NCBI GenBank assembly: GCA_009692395.1
Contig: SHZG01000033.1
Span: 1 to 14,670, forward strand
Origin: Methylococcales bacterium
Lineage (GTDB): Bacteria > Pseudomonadota > Gammaproteobacteria > Methylococcales > Methylomonadaceae
Direction: 5' to 3'
DNA: 14,670 bases
The notes beneath the pieces were generated by a model that was not told where the DNA came from, ran no database searches, and worked only from the letters and a program-made list of their open reading frames with translations. Within the stretch, counting starts at the first letter, position 1, and each line of letters opens with the position of its first letter. The translations under genes were made by a program, and so were the position numbers. Below are positions 7,100-14,523 of the stretch, in pieces.

Positions 7100-8320
7100 T
7101 CACCCAAACATTGCAATCAAATCCCGAATTCCCTTAATCAACACATCCACTTCCGCCTTGGTATTGTACATGGCAAACGAAGCCCGCGCTGTTGCTGGAA
7201 CGTGATAAAAATCCATCACAGGCATGGCGCAATGATGCCCGGCGCGGACGGCGATACCTAAGCTATCAAGCATTGTACCTATATCGTGCGGGTGAATTTT
7301 ATCCAACACAAACGACAAAATCGCGCCTTTGTGTTCGGCTTCACCAATAATGCGTAATTCTTTGATTTGCAGGGCTTGCTCAGTTGCATAAACTAATAAT
7401 TCATGCTCATGTGCGGCAATCGCCTCCATACCAATCGCGGTTATATAATCAATCGCCGCGCCTAAACCAATGACATCGGCAATTGCAGGCGTACCCGCTT
7501 CAAATTTATGCGGTAAACCTGCATAAGTGCTTTTTTCAAAAGTCACGGTTCTAATCATATCGCCGCCACCTTGATACGGGGGCATGGCTTCTAATAACGC
7601 TTGCTTGCCATACAACACGCCGACACCCGCAGGCGCGTACAGTTTATGCCCTGAGAACACATAAAAATCACAATCCAAATCCTGCACGTCTACGGCGATA
7701 TGCGGAATTGCTTGTGCGCCATCCATTAGCACGGGAATATTTTTTGCGTGGGCGGTGGCAATCATGGCTTTCACGGGATTAATCGTGCCTAAGGCATTGG
7801 ACATTTGCGTAATCGCCACCAGCTTGGTTTTGTCATTCAGCAGTTTTTCAAATTCACCCGCAATTAACTCGCCTTTAGTGGTCATCGGAATGACTTTTAA
7901 CACCACGCCAATTTGCTCGCATAACATTTGCCAAGGCACAATATTAGCGTGATGCTCCATAGCGGTAATAATAATTTCATCACCTGCTTGCAGATTGGCT
8001 TTACCGTAAGTTTGCGCAACTAAATTAATTGCCTCGGTTGCACCACGAACAAAAATAATTTCTTTCTCACTAGCCGCATTAATAAAAGTTTTCACTTTAT
8101 CGCGTGCTGATTCAAACTGATCGGTTGCCCGAATACTTAAGGTATGTACACCTCTATGGATATTGGCATAATCATGGCTATAACATTGAACAATGCTATC
8201 AATAACCGCTTGCGGTTTTTGACAGGTCGCGGCATTGTCTAAATATACTAGCGGTTTATTGCGAATTTTTTCAGCCAAAATAGGGAAATCGGCACGGATT
8301 TGTTCTATGGGATACGTCAT
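7100..8320 (-). CDS. sufS: Cysteine desulfurase SufS
   Basis: PLP-dependent group II cysteine desulfurase that removes sulfur from L-cysteine and passes it on for Fe-S cluster assembly. It has 406 residues, the same length and numbering as E. coli SufS. Visible features are MEHHANIVPW (H123 stacking the cofactor), SNALGTINPV, MDGAQAIPH (D200), the Schiff-base lysine in VFSGHKLYAP (K226) and the active-site cysteine in AVRAGHHCAMP (C364). The group II type and the neighbouring sufU suggest the pair works together; no sufE is seen here. The start MTYPIEQIRA has little Shine-Dalgarno. Upstream are disrupted accessory genes rather than sufD, so the operon has been opened. The end of the gene is partly duplicated at 6375-6450. 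It is intact. Confidence 0.97.
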   Translation of the reverse strand: MTYPIEQIRADFPILAEKIRNKPLVYLDNAATCQKPQAVIDSIVQCYSHDYANIHRGVHTLSIRATDQFESARDKVKTFINAASEKEIIFVRGATEAINLVAQTYGKANLQAGDEIIITAMEHHANIVPWQMLCEQIGVVLKVIPMTTKGELIAGEFEKLLNDKTKLVAITQMSNALGTINPVKAMIATAHAKNIPVLMDGAQAIPHIAVDVQDLDCDFYVFSGHKLYAPAGVGVLYGKQALLEAMPPYQGGGDMIRTVTFEKSTYAGLPHKFEAGTPAIADVIGLGAAIDYITAIGMEAIAAHEHELLVYATEQALQIKELRIIGEAEHKGAILSFVLDKIHPHDIGTMLDSLGIAVRAGHHCAMPVMDFYHVPATARASFAMYNTKAEVDVLIKGIRDLIAMFG

Positions 8321-8398
8321 ATTATTAATTCAATAAAGTTATTATGGATGGTCGTCTTCAAGGTCTAGCGAATCAATTAAATCATACAGTTTTTCTTC

Positions 8399-8815
8399 TT
8401 ACTTGACAGAGGTTAAAGCAATAGCGACTTCGGCAATGTAATACACCATGCCCACCATCATAGATAATAGTGATAATACAAATAAAATCACTGCAATTAT
8501 TAATGCTTCCTGCTCGTATAAACTCAAGCCTAATAATAAACACGTCATCATCACGCCGATAGTTCCCAGTAAATTATAAAAAACGCACATTTTATTTTAC
8601 CAGCGCGTAATTCTATCGATTCTATTTGTGATTGTAATGCCACTGCTTCTTGTCGCCTACCTGCTTTTAGCCGCTAAATGTTTTTCCTTTCTAAATACCC
8701 GTAACCGCGACACCATCGCTATTAAACGGGTATTAATTGATAATACAAATAATCCCGCCGCTGATATAAAAATAGCAGGTGCAACAAAGGCTTGGAATAA
8801 TTCTAATTTTCCCAT
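8399..8815 (-). pseudogene. DUF2721-like small membrane protein with two frameshifts
   Basis: From ATG at 8813-8815 the frame reads MGKLELFQAFVAPAIFISAA, GLFVLSINTRLIAMVSRLRV, FRKEKHLAAK. It then shifts at a run of four A (plus-strand T 8665-8668) to AGRRQEAVALQSQIESIELR, AGKIKCAF, and shifts back at a run of six T (plus-strand A 8578-8583) into YNLLGTIGVMMTCLLLGLSL and VILFVLSLLSMMVGMVYYIA, EVAIALTSVK, TAA. The layout of an N-terminal membrane helix, a charged middle and two C-terminal helices ending in a Y-x-x-E-V-type motif fits DUF2721 (about 130-150 residues; function unknown). The frameshifts cancel in length. After the TAA the same frame stays open for 18 more codons (EEKLYDLIDSLDLEDDHP, stop 8342-8344), so the original end may lie there, 21 bases before sufS. 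Confidence 0.7.
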
Positions 8816-8842
8816 GATTATTTAGTTAATTTTTGAGAAATT

Positions 8843-9442
8843 TTATTTAATAATCGTACTGATATAATCATAGCCTTTCCAAAAACTAAATAATAATTTA
8901 CATTTGTTATTAGCTAACTATTCATCTATATCAGGATCGTTAAAGTCTTTGGAATTGTTATTCAAAAAACAACTTTCCTCAGATTTATGTCAACGTAAAT
9001 GTTTTAGTACAGACGCATAGACTATGGAATCTTGTGGGGATTTAAGTTTCGCAGGAGCTTTTGTAGCTGACATTAACACATCTTTTTCCATTGGCAGAAT
9101 TTCTGCAATAGCGAGCAGTCGATTATGATTTTCCAATAGACTTTCGTTTTCTTCTTCGTCACTTTTTAACAGAAAGCTAATCATTTGATAGCTTTCAATC
9201 TTATCTTTATGTAAATTTGAACGCTGTAATTGTTTAATTTCAGTAGTCAACTCATTATTGAGTCTTGCTCTTCTCTTTTGATGCCTGCCTAATGTTTCAT
9301 AAGTTTCACCTATTGAATAATCAGGCAATATTAATGTTGCTTTTTTAGCTTCACACCATGCCAAAATCTTTTCACAACTCTCATATTCTTCTTGCATCCA
9401 CGCAAGTTCAAGCACGAAATTAGATTCGACATAGATATTCAA
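8843..9442 (-). pseudogene. PIN-domain protein with two in-frame stop codons
   Basis: Begins MNIYVESNFVLELAWMQEEY, a PIN-type N-terminus with an acidic residue after the first strand (E6 where classical PIN has D). It continues with SCEKILAWCEAKKATLILPD, YSIGETYETL, a helical charged middle and SPQDSIVYASVLKHLR, where QD supplies a second acidic position. A TGA follows at 8990-8992, yet homology continues in the same frame: HKSEESCFLNNNSKDFNDPD, then TAG at 8918-8920, then LANNKCKLLFSFWKGYDYIS and TAA at 8843-8845. The intact relative is about 200 residues with a conserved SCFLNRNSKDF-x-D-P-D tail (recalled). The truncated 150-residue product lacks the last acidic motif. Its ATG overlaps the stop of the upstream PD-(D/E)XK gene by four bases (ATGA), so the two formed one translational unit. 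Confidence 0.78.
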
Positions 9443-9929
9443 AATAAAACCTCAGAAGCAATTCTCCCGTGCTTAATAGCATTAAGCAATTCTGATTCAA
9501 CTAACCATTTATTATTTTTATTTTGTTTAAAACTTTCTTGTGATTCACTGAGTTGCAATAATTCATTTAACCAAGAAGTAATTAAAATCTCGAATCCTGC
9601 TTCACTCAATTTTTCTATTTTAATATTGGATTTTTCTACATAAGGCTTAAGAAATACCATAGGGTCTATTTCATAAGTATGTCTTTCAATTTCAGAAGAA
9701 TATTTATCCTTCCATAAATAAAAATGATCAGGCAGTGCTAAAAGAAAAAAGCGGGTATTGGGTACATAACCATGTGCAACAATATTACGGCGCATTTTAG
9801 CCGCCAATTCGCTATTAGTTCCTAACTTATTTTCACTTCGACAATAAGAGTTAATTTTCCAGTATTATCATAAGCTACAATATCTGCAATACTCACTGTG
9901 TCATACTCAAAATCTATATTAATAAACAT
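9439..9929 (-). pseudogene. PD-(D/E)XK nuclease-like partner of the PIN gene, frameshifted
   Basis: From ATG at 9927-9929 it reads MFINIDFEYDTVSIADIVAY, DNTGKLTLIVEVK, then TAG two codons later. One missing A in the run at 9830-9833 would give VEVKNKLGTNSE and join the longer downstream frame LAAKMRRNIVAHGYVPNTRF, FLLALPDHFYLWKD, MVFLKPYVEKSNIKIEKLSE, ITSWLNELLQL, WLVESELLNAIKHGRIASEV. The D...E-V-K arrangement (ADIVAYD, then IVEVK) is the PD-(D/E)XK nuclease signature. The rest matches a conserved partner protein I remember upstream of this PIN family; no function is established to my knowledge. The corrected length is 163 residues. It lies about 100 bases downstream of sufD, after a REP-like hairpin. 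Confidence 0.65.
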
Positions 9930-9941
9930 TTTTAATAAACA

Positions 9942-9992
9942 TTTTGTCGTTCCAACGCTCTACGTTGGAACGACAAAAATACGCTCCAGCGT
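9942..9992. repeat. REP-like palindrome with 16-bp arms plus a small flanking hairpin
   Basis: Perfect arms ttttgtcgttccaacg (9942-9957) and cgttggaacgacaaaa (9963-9978) around ctcta, followed by a second small palindrome acgct-cc-agcgt (9981-9992). This composite is typical of dispersed REP/MITE-like units. It lies between the sufD stop (10027) and the start of the nuclease gene, and could serve as terminator for the sufCD transcript, since T-rich sequence follows the first hairpin on the minus strand. It sits at the right edge of the accessory insertion. Confidence 0.7.
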
Positions 9993-10026
9993 CTTCATAC
10001 AAAACACCAGAGCAACCCAAAGATAA

Positions 10027-11301
10027 TTATAACAAATCCTGCTCAATACCCTGCTGAGGAAAACGCTTTAATACTTCAGCTAATACTAAATCATGCAACG
10101 CAGGAATATTAATTTTATTCACCATTTCATTTGCAAAGGCAAACGTCAACATATTCCGTGCTGTTTCCTCATCAATCGCCCGTGATTGTAAATAAAAAAT
10201 AGATTTATCATCTAATTGTCCAACCGTCACCCCATGCCCACATTTAACATCATCGGCATAAATTTCTAATTGCGGTTTAGTATCGGCTTCGGCATCGGCT
10301 GATAATAATAAATTGCGATTATTCATCGTAGAATCAGTTTTTTGCGCATCTTCGGCAACAATAACTCGCCCTTGAAATACCCCCCGCGCTCTATCGTCTA
10401 ATATGCCTTTATATAACTCACGACTAATACCGTGCGGTTTATTATGATGAATACGCGTGTGATTATCTAAATGCTGGCGTTTTGCACCCAAATATAAGCC
10501 GTTTAATTCACATTCAGCGGCATCCTCTAAATCACTGTGAATATCACATCTAGCCAATAAACTACCAAACGCAAAATTATGATGGGTAAAACGCGCATTA
10601 CGGGCTTGCTTAACGTAAGTGCCGCCAAAATGGTAGGCTTTATCCGCTTCGCACTGCACTTTAGTCAAGGTAACGGCGGCATTGTCTTCGACAAATACTT
10701 CCGTGACAGCGGCAGATAAATATGAATTATCGATACCGACAAAGGTTTCAACCAGTTCCACTGCTGCCATTGTCTCAGCAATAATCACTGTGCGCGTCGC
10801 CGTTAAACTATCGGCTTGGGTGGCGATATGTAACACCTGTATGGGCTTCGTTAACACCTGTTTAGCGGCAATACGCACAAACAAACCATCGGTAAAATGT
10901 GCGGTATTAAACGCCACAAAACCATGCTCCATCGCACTAACCGCCTGCCCTAGAGTGCGTTGCAAGGTCTCCGCCTCTGAGTCCAGCGCGTTCGCCATAC
11001 TCATCACCGCCACCGCTTCAGGCAAGCCATCTAACAGCGATAAATCTGCATGAAAACACCCATCAACCAGCACCAACGACCACGCCTCTTTTAACTGATA
11101 CGCTGTTAAAATATCGGTGACATCCACCGCTGTCTGAGCATCACTGACAGGCAAAAAGCGTTTCTTTTCAATCGCTGACACATTGGTATAACGCCACTCT
11201 TCGGCACGCGGCGACGGAAAACCCTGCGCGGCAAATTGCGTCAACGCATCGCTGCGTAAGGCTTGCAACCACGTTTGTTGATTTTTAGCTATTGCGTTCA
11301 T
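10027..11301 (-). CDS. sufD: Fe-S cluster assembly protein SufD
   Basis: Scaffold subunit of the SufBC2D complex, in the cytoplasm. It has 424 residues. The C-terminal SufBD beta-helix core is clear: KTDSTMNNRNLLLSADAEAD, then KPQLEIYADDVKCGHGVTVG, whose CGHG histidine corresponds to the conserved SufD histidine at the SufB-SufD interface, then QLDDKSIFYLQSRAIDEETA. The N-terminal helical region includes PSPRAEEWRYTNV, a typical SufD start motif. Its ATG is 2 bases after the sufC stop codon, so the two are translationally coupled. The usual downstream partner sufS is displaced by about 1.7 kb of accessory genes. SufB is the closest paralogue, but the length, lack of the long SufB N-terminus and position after sufC favour SufD. 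It is intact. Confidence 0.95.
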   Translation of the reverse strand: MNAIAKNQQTWLQALRSDALTQFAAQGFPSPRAEEWRYTNVSAIEKKRFLPVSDAQTAVDVTDILTAYQLKEAWSLVLVDGCFHADLSLLDGLPEAVAVMSMANALDSEAETLQRTLGQAVSAMEHGFVAFNTAHFTDGLFVRIAAKQVLTKPIQVLHIATQADSLTATRTVIIAETMAAVELVETFVGIDNSYLSAAVTEVFVEDNAAVTLTKVQCEADKAYHFGGTYVKQARNARFTHHNFAFGSLLARCDIHSDLEDAAECELNGLYLGAKRQHLDNHTRIHHNKPHGISRELYKGILDDRARGVFQGRVIVAEDAQKTDSTMNNRNLLLSADAEADTKPQLEIYADDVKCGHGVTVGQLDDKSIFYLQSRAIDEETARNMLTFAFANEMVNKINIPALHDLVLAEVLKRFPQQGIEQDLL

Positions 11302-11303
11302 AA

Positions 11304-12047
11304 TTAAGCCGCCTCAACCCAGCTATAGCCTTTTTCTTCTAATTCCAACGCCAATTCTGCACCGCCTGATTTAACAATTTGACCATGCGCTAATACATGA
11401 ACATAATCAGGTTTAATATAATCCAATAGGCGTTGATAATGTGTGACCATAATAAAAGCGCGGTCAGGTGAACGCAAGGAATTAACCCCCTCTGATACTA
11501 CTTTTAATGCGTCTATATCCAAACCAGAATCGGTTTCATCGAGAATACAGAGTTTAGGTTCTAATATCGCCATTTGTAATATCTCATTACGCTTTTTCTC
11601 ACCGCCAGAAAAGCCTTCATTCACTGCACGGTATAAAAACTTTTCATCCATTTCTAATAAACGCACTTTCTCTTTAATCAGCGTTAAAAAATCCATTGCA
11701 TCCACTTCTGATAAGCCGTGATATTTACGCACTGAATTTAATGCCGCTTTTAATAAATAAATATTACTCACGCCTGCAATTTCTACAGGGTATTGAAATG
11801 CTAAAAATACCCCTTCACGCGCTCTTATTTCAGGTGGCATTTCCAATAAATCTTTACCTTGATAAGTAACTGCTCCGCCTGTCACTTCATAGCCGCCTTT
11901 ACCTGATAAAATATGCGATAAGGTACTTTTACCTGAACCGTTAGGCCCCATAATGGCGTGAATTTCCCCCGCCTTAATTTCAAGGTTAATTCCCTTAAGA
12001 ATTTGTTTATCACCGACACTGACGGTTAAATTTTTTATACTTAGCAT
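11304..12047 (-). CDS. sufC: Fe-S cluster assembly ATPase SufC
   Basis: ABC-type ATPase that powers the SufB-SufC-SufD scaffold; it is soluble and not a transporter. It has 247 residues. Walker A GPNGSGKST at residues 34-42 (K40), the SufC-specific region MPPEIRAREGVFLAFQYPVE with its Q-loop, the ABC signature GFSGGEKKRNEI, Walker B LCILDETDSGLDID and the switch histidine in IMVTHYQRLLDYI are all present. FSGGEKKRNE and ETDSGLDID are diagnostic for SufC. The start MLSIKNLTVS is preceded by AGAGAG at good spacing. It is directly followed by sufD. sufB, which normally precedes sufC, is not in this window; upstream is a TolC-like gene, so either sufC has a promoter in 12048-12083 or the genes read from further up. 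Confidence 0.97.
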   Translation of the reverse strand: MLSIKNLTVSVGDKQILKGINLEIKAGEIHAIMGPNGSGKSTLSHILSGKGGYEVTGGAVTYQGKDLLEMPPEIRAREGVFLAFQYPVEIAGVSNIYLLKAALNSVRKYHGLSEVDAMDFLTLIKEKVRLLEMDEKFLYRAVNEGFSGGEKKRNEILQMAILEPKLCILDETDSGLDIDALKVVSEGVNSLRSPDRAFIMVTHYQRLLDYIKPDYVHVLAHGQIVKSGGAELALELEEKGYSWVEAA

Positions 12048-12083
12048 AGATACTCTCTAGTTGAACTGTTATTTTATTTGAAA

Positions 12084-12104
12084 ATTCGGATACTAATTCC
12101 GAAT
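12084..12104 (-). terminator. Weak hairpin between the TolC-like gene and sufC
   Basis: Seven-base arms attcgga / tccgaat with a 7-base loop, 17 bases after the stop of the TolC-like gene. On the minus strand it is followed by TTTTC. It is an AT-rich stem, so termination would be weak. As it lies about 37 bases upstream of the sufC ATG it could instead be an operator. It does not match IscR type 1 or type 2 site patterns that I know. Confidence 0.4.
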
Positions 12105-12120
12105 GATTTAATTGTGGATT

Positions 12121-13533
12121 TCACAAAGACTTTTGTATTTGTTCGGGTTTTACAGCAAATTTAGCCAAGATGGCTTGGTAATCGGCATGAGCTTTAAATA
12201 GGTTATTAGTAGATTCCGCGACTTGTAATTGTGCGTCACCGTGAGCAATTGCGCGTAGGTTAACAACTAGTAAGGTACTGTCGCCTAAATCAAAGCGTTC
12301 GTGTTCGCCTTCTTCCAGTTTTTGTGCGGCTTGTTGTTGCTCTTGACTGAGGGCAAGGCGTTTTTTAGTGGCTGTTAATTGCGATAGTACGTCTTTTACT
12401 TCGGCGGTGATACGGTTTTCTATGGACTGAGTTTCCCATTTTAGGCGTTGTACGTTGGCAGAAGCGACTTGAGCGCGTCCTGTTGCTACGCGGCGTTGTA
12501 AGGGTATGTCTATGTTTAAGCCTACATAAACTTCGTTACGGTTAGGTTTATTAATTTTGTCATAAGGGTTAGGCCCTACGTCTTGCGCCGTGCTAACGGA
12601 TACATCTACGGCTGGATTGGCTTGATTTTCTTGTAATTCTAATTCGGTTTTTTGTTGTTCGCTTTGTGCTGTGAGCCGTTTGAGTTCAGGGCGTTGGTGC
12701 ATGGCAATGTTGACCGCTTCATCGTAAGATTCGGTGATTTTCGGTTGTTCCGTGGGAGACTCTGGCAGTTGTGGTTCGCCGTGTTTGTCTCGCCAGTAAA
12801 GTGATCGTTGTATGGCACTTTGTTCCAACAAGCGTTTTGCCGCCACTTGGCGTTCACGACGTTCGATAATGGCACGTTGGTTGTCCAACACTTCAAATTG
12901 AGCAATGTCACCCGCCGCCGCACGTTCTTGAATGGCGTTATTGCGTTGTTCGGCAATCTGTAACATCTGTTCAGTGATGCGTAGGCGTTGTCCTGCTAAC
13001 ACCCAATCCCAATAACGGTGTGCGGCTTGACGCTGTACGTCTAACAGCATTTGATCGTAATCCTGACTGGCAATGCTTTGCCCAATATCCGCCTGTTTTA
13101 AGGTCGCACGGCGGCGGTCTATGTCTCGATTGCGCCATAATGGAATGTTCACGCCTATTCTGACTTCGCCATCGTCAGCCGTCAGACTTTTGCCCTCATA
13201 GTCTGGATACTTGCCAGACCCACGCCGCCAACCACCAAAAAATGTGGTGCCACCAAATTGCGTAGGTTGTTCTAAAACGACATCGTTATTTTGATTTTCA
13301 TACACACCTGCGACCGACCAACGATTTTGGGATTTTAACAGGGTATCAAAACCGCCTTCTGCCGCTGTATATTCACCTTCGGAGGCAACAATACGTTGTT
13401 CTGTCGCCAGCAGACTAGGAAAAGCCTGTAAGGCAGAGTTGACCACGGTATCTAATGCCAGTGTTTGCTGCTCTGCCGAAACCGATGTGCTAAAAATGAG
13501 TACCATCAAGCAAAGCCAGTTAGTATTTTTCAT
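12121..13533 (-). CDS. TolC-like outer-membrane efflux protein
   Basis: Outer-membrane factor (OEP family) forming the exit duct of tripartite efflux or type I secretion systems. From the chosen start it is 470 residues: signal peptide MKNTNWLCLMVLIFSTSVSA with a likely cut before EQQ, then the long coiled, Gln/Glu/Ala-rich helical hairpins of a TolC protomer, with repeat-like segments (AHRYWDWVLAGQRLRI, then RAAAGDIAQFEVLDNQRAI, and in the second half ERFDLGDSTLLVVNLRAIA). The two G-D-I/S...D/N-x-R segments are the paired OEP repeats. The frame extends 12 codons further to 13569 (MTVMIKKRIKKP), but AGAGGA upstream of the inner ATG favours the shorter form. No pump or membrane-fusion gene is adjacent here, so the partner is unknown; it may lie elsewhere. 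It is intact. Confidence 0.85.
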   Translation of the reverse strand: MKNTNWLCLMVLIFSTSVSAEQQTLALDTVVNSALQAFPSLLATEQRIVASEGEYTAAEGGFDTLLKSQNRWSVAGVYENQNNDVVLEQPTQFGGTTFFGGWRRGSGKYPDYEGKSLTADDGEVRIGVNIPLWRNRDIDRRRATLKQADIGQSIASQDYDQMLLDVQRQAAHRYWDWVLAGQRLRITEQMLQIAEQRNNAIQERAAAGDIAQFEVLDNQRAIIERRERQVAAKRLLEQSAIQRSLYWRDKHGEPQLPESPTEQPKITESYDEAVNIAMHQRPELKRLTAQSEQQKTELELQENQANPAVDVSVSTAQDVGPNPYDKINKPNRNEVYVGLNIDIPLQRRVATGRAQVASANVQRLKWETQSIENRITAEVKDVLSQLTATKKRLALSQEQQQAAQKLEEGEHERFDLGDSTLLVVNLRAIAHGDAQLQVAESTNNLFKAHADYQAILAKFAVKPEQIQKSL

Positions 13534-13850
13534 CGGCTTTTTTATCCTCTTTTTTATCATCACTGTCATATTATTCTATTTCGATTCGATAGTAAAGCTA
13601 TCATAAAAGATTGCAATACCATTTTTTCATTTTACGTTTTGTAGATTGGACTAGGCGGTAGCCATAACTCGACCTATAGACTAACTAAGTATGCGTGGTG
13701 TCACTGAGCCACGCCACATTAAAGCGACTCTCAAGAAATTATCGTGTTCTTCGCGGTTAGTATGTTTGTGCATGGGTTATATTAATTTAGTTATTTATTT
13801 ATGTTTTTATTGGCTTGCCAAAAATCGGCAATTCAATCTACGCCGATTTA
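13534..13850. other. Intergenic stretch, no gene seen
   Basis: Between the TolC-like gene and the YoeB-like toxin I see no credible coding region; a 71-codon plus-strand frame at 13691-13906 overlaps the toxin end and has no recognisable protein character. Two small hairpins are present: gcgtgg / ccacgc at 13693-13714, and ttgcc / ggcaa at 13815-13831, the latter just after the toxin stop. A weak promoter for the TolC-like gene may lie in 13575-13610 (minus strand TTGCAA, 16 bases, TACTAT), overlapping a small inverted repeat gatag-cttta-ctatc. Confidence 0.4.
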
Positions 13851-14117
13851 TTATTCGTAATGCGTCCACATTCGTAAAATATGAACGACTTTTTCTTCCT
13901 CAATAATCCGATAAACTAAACGATGTTGAATCGAAATGCGTCTGGAAGAAAACCCATGCAAGTTACCCGTTAGTTTTTCATAAGGTGGCGGCGTGTTATA
14001 AGGGTTTTCTGTAAATAGTTCTAATAACTTTTTAGCTTGTGGTTTAAGACCTGATTGAGCGATTTTCTTTGCATCTTTTGTTGCTTGACGACTTAAACTA
14101 ATCTGCCAAGTCACCAA
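13851..14117 (-). CDS. YoeB/Txe-family mRNA-cleaving toxin
   Basis: Small RelE-superfamily ribosome-associated endoribonuclease toxin. It has 88 residues: MVTWQISLSRQATKDAKKIA, then PPPYEKLTGNLHGFSSRRIS, IQHRLVYRI and the C-terminus LRMWTHYE. The signature Y-E-K-L-x-G-x-L-x-G-x-x-S-R-R-I-x-x-x-H-R-L-V-Y and the H-Y end are diagnostic. The catalytic candidates E47, R60, H65 and H86 are kept, so the toxin looks functional. The ATG overlaps the antitoxin's stop by 7 bases, the usual antitoxin-first order. Autoregulation by the antitoxin complex is expected (family knowledge). It is intact, in contrast to the broken accessory genes further left. Confidence 0.9.
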   Translation of the reverse strand: MVTWQISLSRQATKDAKKIAQSGLKPQAKKLLELFTENPYNTPPPYEKLTGNLHGFSSRRISIQHRLVYRIIEEEKVVHILRMWTHYE

Positions 14118-14362
14118 TATAAATCCTGTAAATTAGTACCTTGTTCTAGTGATTCATTAGCCGCATCATGAATACTAGCAACCATATTGGGAATTGAATT
14201 AAGAAATAAAGTTTCTTCAATTGACCGCCAATCTTCAGCACTAATAATGACAAAATCTTTACCATCACGCTGTTTAACGTGCAGAGTTTCATGATTTTTA
14301 AAACAAGGTTCTATTTCCTTGGGTAAATTCTTGCGTAATTTTGTCGCTGTGGTTTCGAGCAT
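14111..14362 (-). CDS. YefM/Phd-family antitoxin
   Basis: DNA-binding antitoxin that neutralises the downstream YoeB-like toxin and represses the pair. It has 83 residues: MLETTATKLRKNLPKEIEPC at the N-terminus, then HETLHVKQRDGKDFVIISAE, DWRSIEETLFL (the Phd/YefM fold), and a toxin-binding tail NSIPNMVASIHDAANESLEQ ending LQDLYW. The start is supported by CGAGGACAGTGTA before the ATG, a GAGGA ribosome site. A TAAAAT-like -10 lies about 20 bases upstream, without a good -35. The gene starts about 40 bases after a REP-like repeat. Confidence 0.9.
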   Translation of the reverse strand: MLETTATKLRKNLPKEIEPCFKNHETLHVKQRDGKDFVIISAEDWRSIEETLFLNSIPNMVASIHDAANESLEQGTNLQDLYW

Positions 14363-14401
14363 TACACTGTCCTCGATATATTTTAGTATGTTGCTTTATT
14401 T

Positions 14402-14443
14402 GTTGGGTTTCGCTATCGCTCTACCCAACCTACGGGCTACGGT
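14402..14443. repeat. REP-like repeat (gttgggt...acccaac)
   Basis: Seven-base arms gttgggt (14402-14408) and acccaac (14423-14429) around a 14-base centre containing cgctatcgct, followed by ctacgggctac. This is a widespread dispersed repeat type in proteobacterial genomes (recalled). It lies between the YefM-type antitoxin start and the vapC relic. Confidence 0.6.
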
Positions 14444-14444
14444 A

Positions 14445-14523
14445 CTACGGCTGTTCGGAGAATGGATTAATTAATTCAAGTTCACAATGTTTAAAATCTT
14501 TGATGTTACGCGTTACTAACGTT
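14445..14523 (-). pseudogene. C-terminal remnant of a VapC-type PIN toxin
   Basis: The minus-strand frame reads TLVTRNIKDFKHCELELINP, FSEQP, TAG. LVTRN-x-KDF...LxLINP is the typical C-terminal end of VapC-family PIN ribonucleases, carrying the last acidic active-site position (D in KDF). Everything upstream is replaced by the IS1-family element that begins at about 14524, so this toxin gene was cut by the insertion. Only about 25 codons are left. Confidence 0.7.

Noticed and set aside
6645..9020. Stop-codon recoding: several accessory genes read through TAA, TAG or TGA in frame.
   Set aside because: All three stop codons are affected, frameshifts occur too, and genuine genes in the same window end with each of them (sufU TAG; sufS and the TolC-like gene TGA; recA, sufC, sufD TAA). 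Decay explains this better than recoding.
13691..13906. Plus-strand 71-codon frame beside the YoeB-like toxin.
   Set aside because: No ribosome site, no recognisable domain, composition of random AT-rich sequence, and it overlaps the toxin's 3' end.
546..14429. Repeated palindromes considered as a CRISPR array.
   Set aside because: Units are single, of different types and kilobases apart; there is no regular repeat-spacer pattern and no cas gene.
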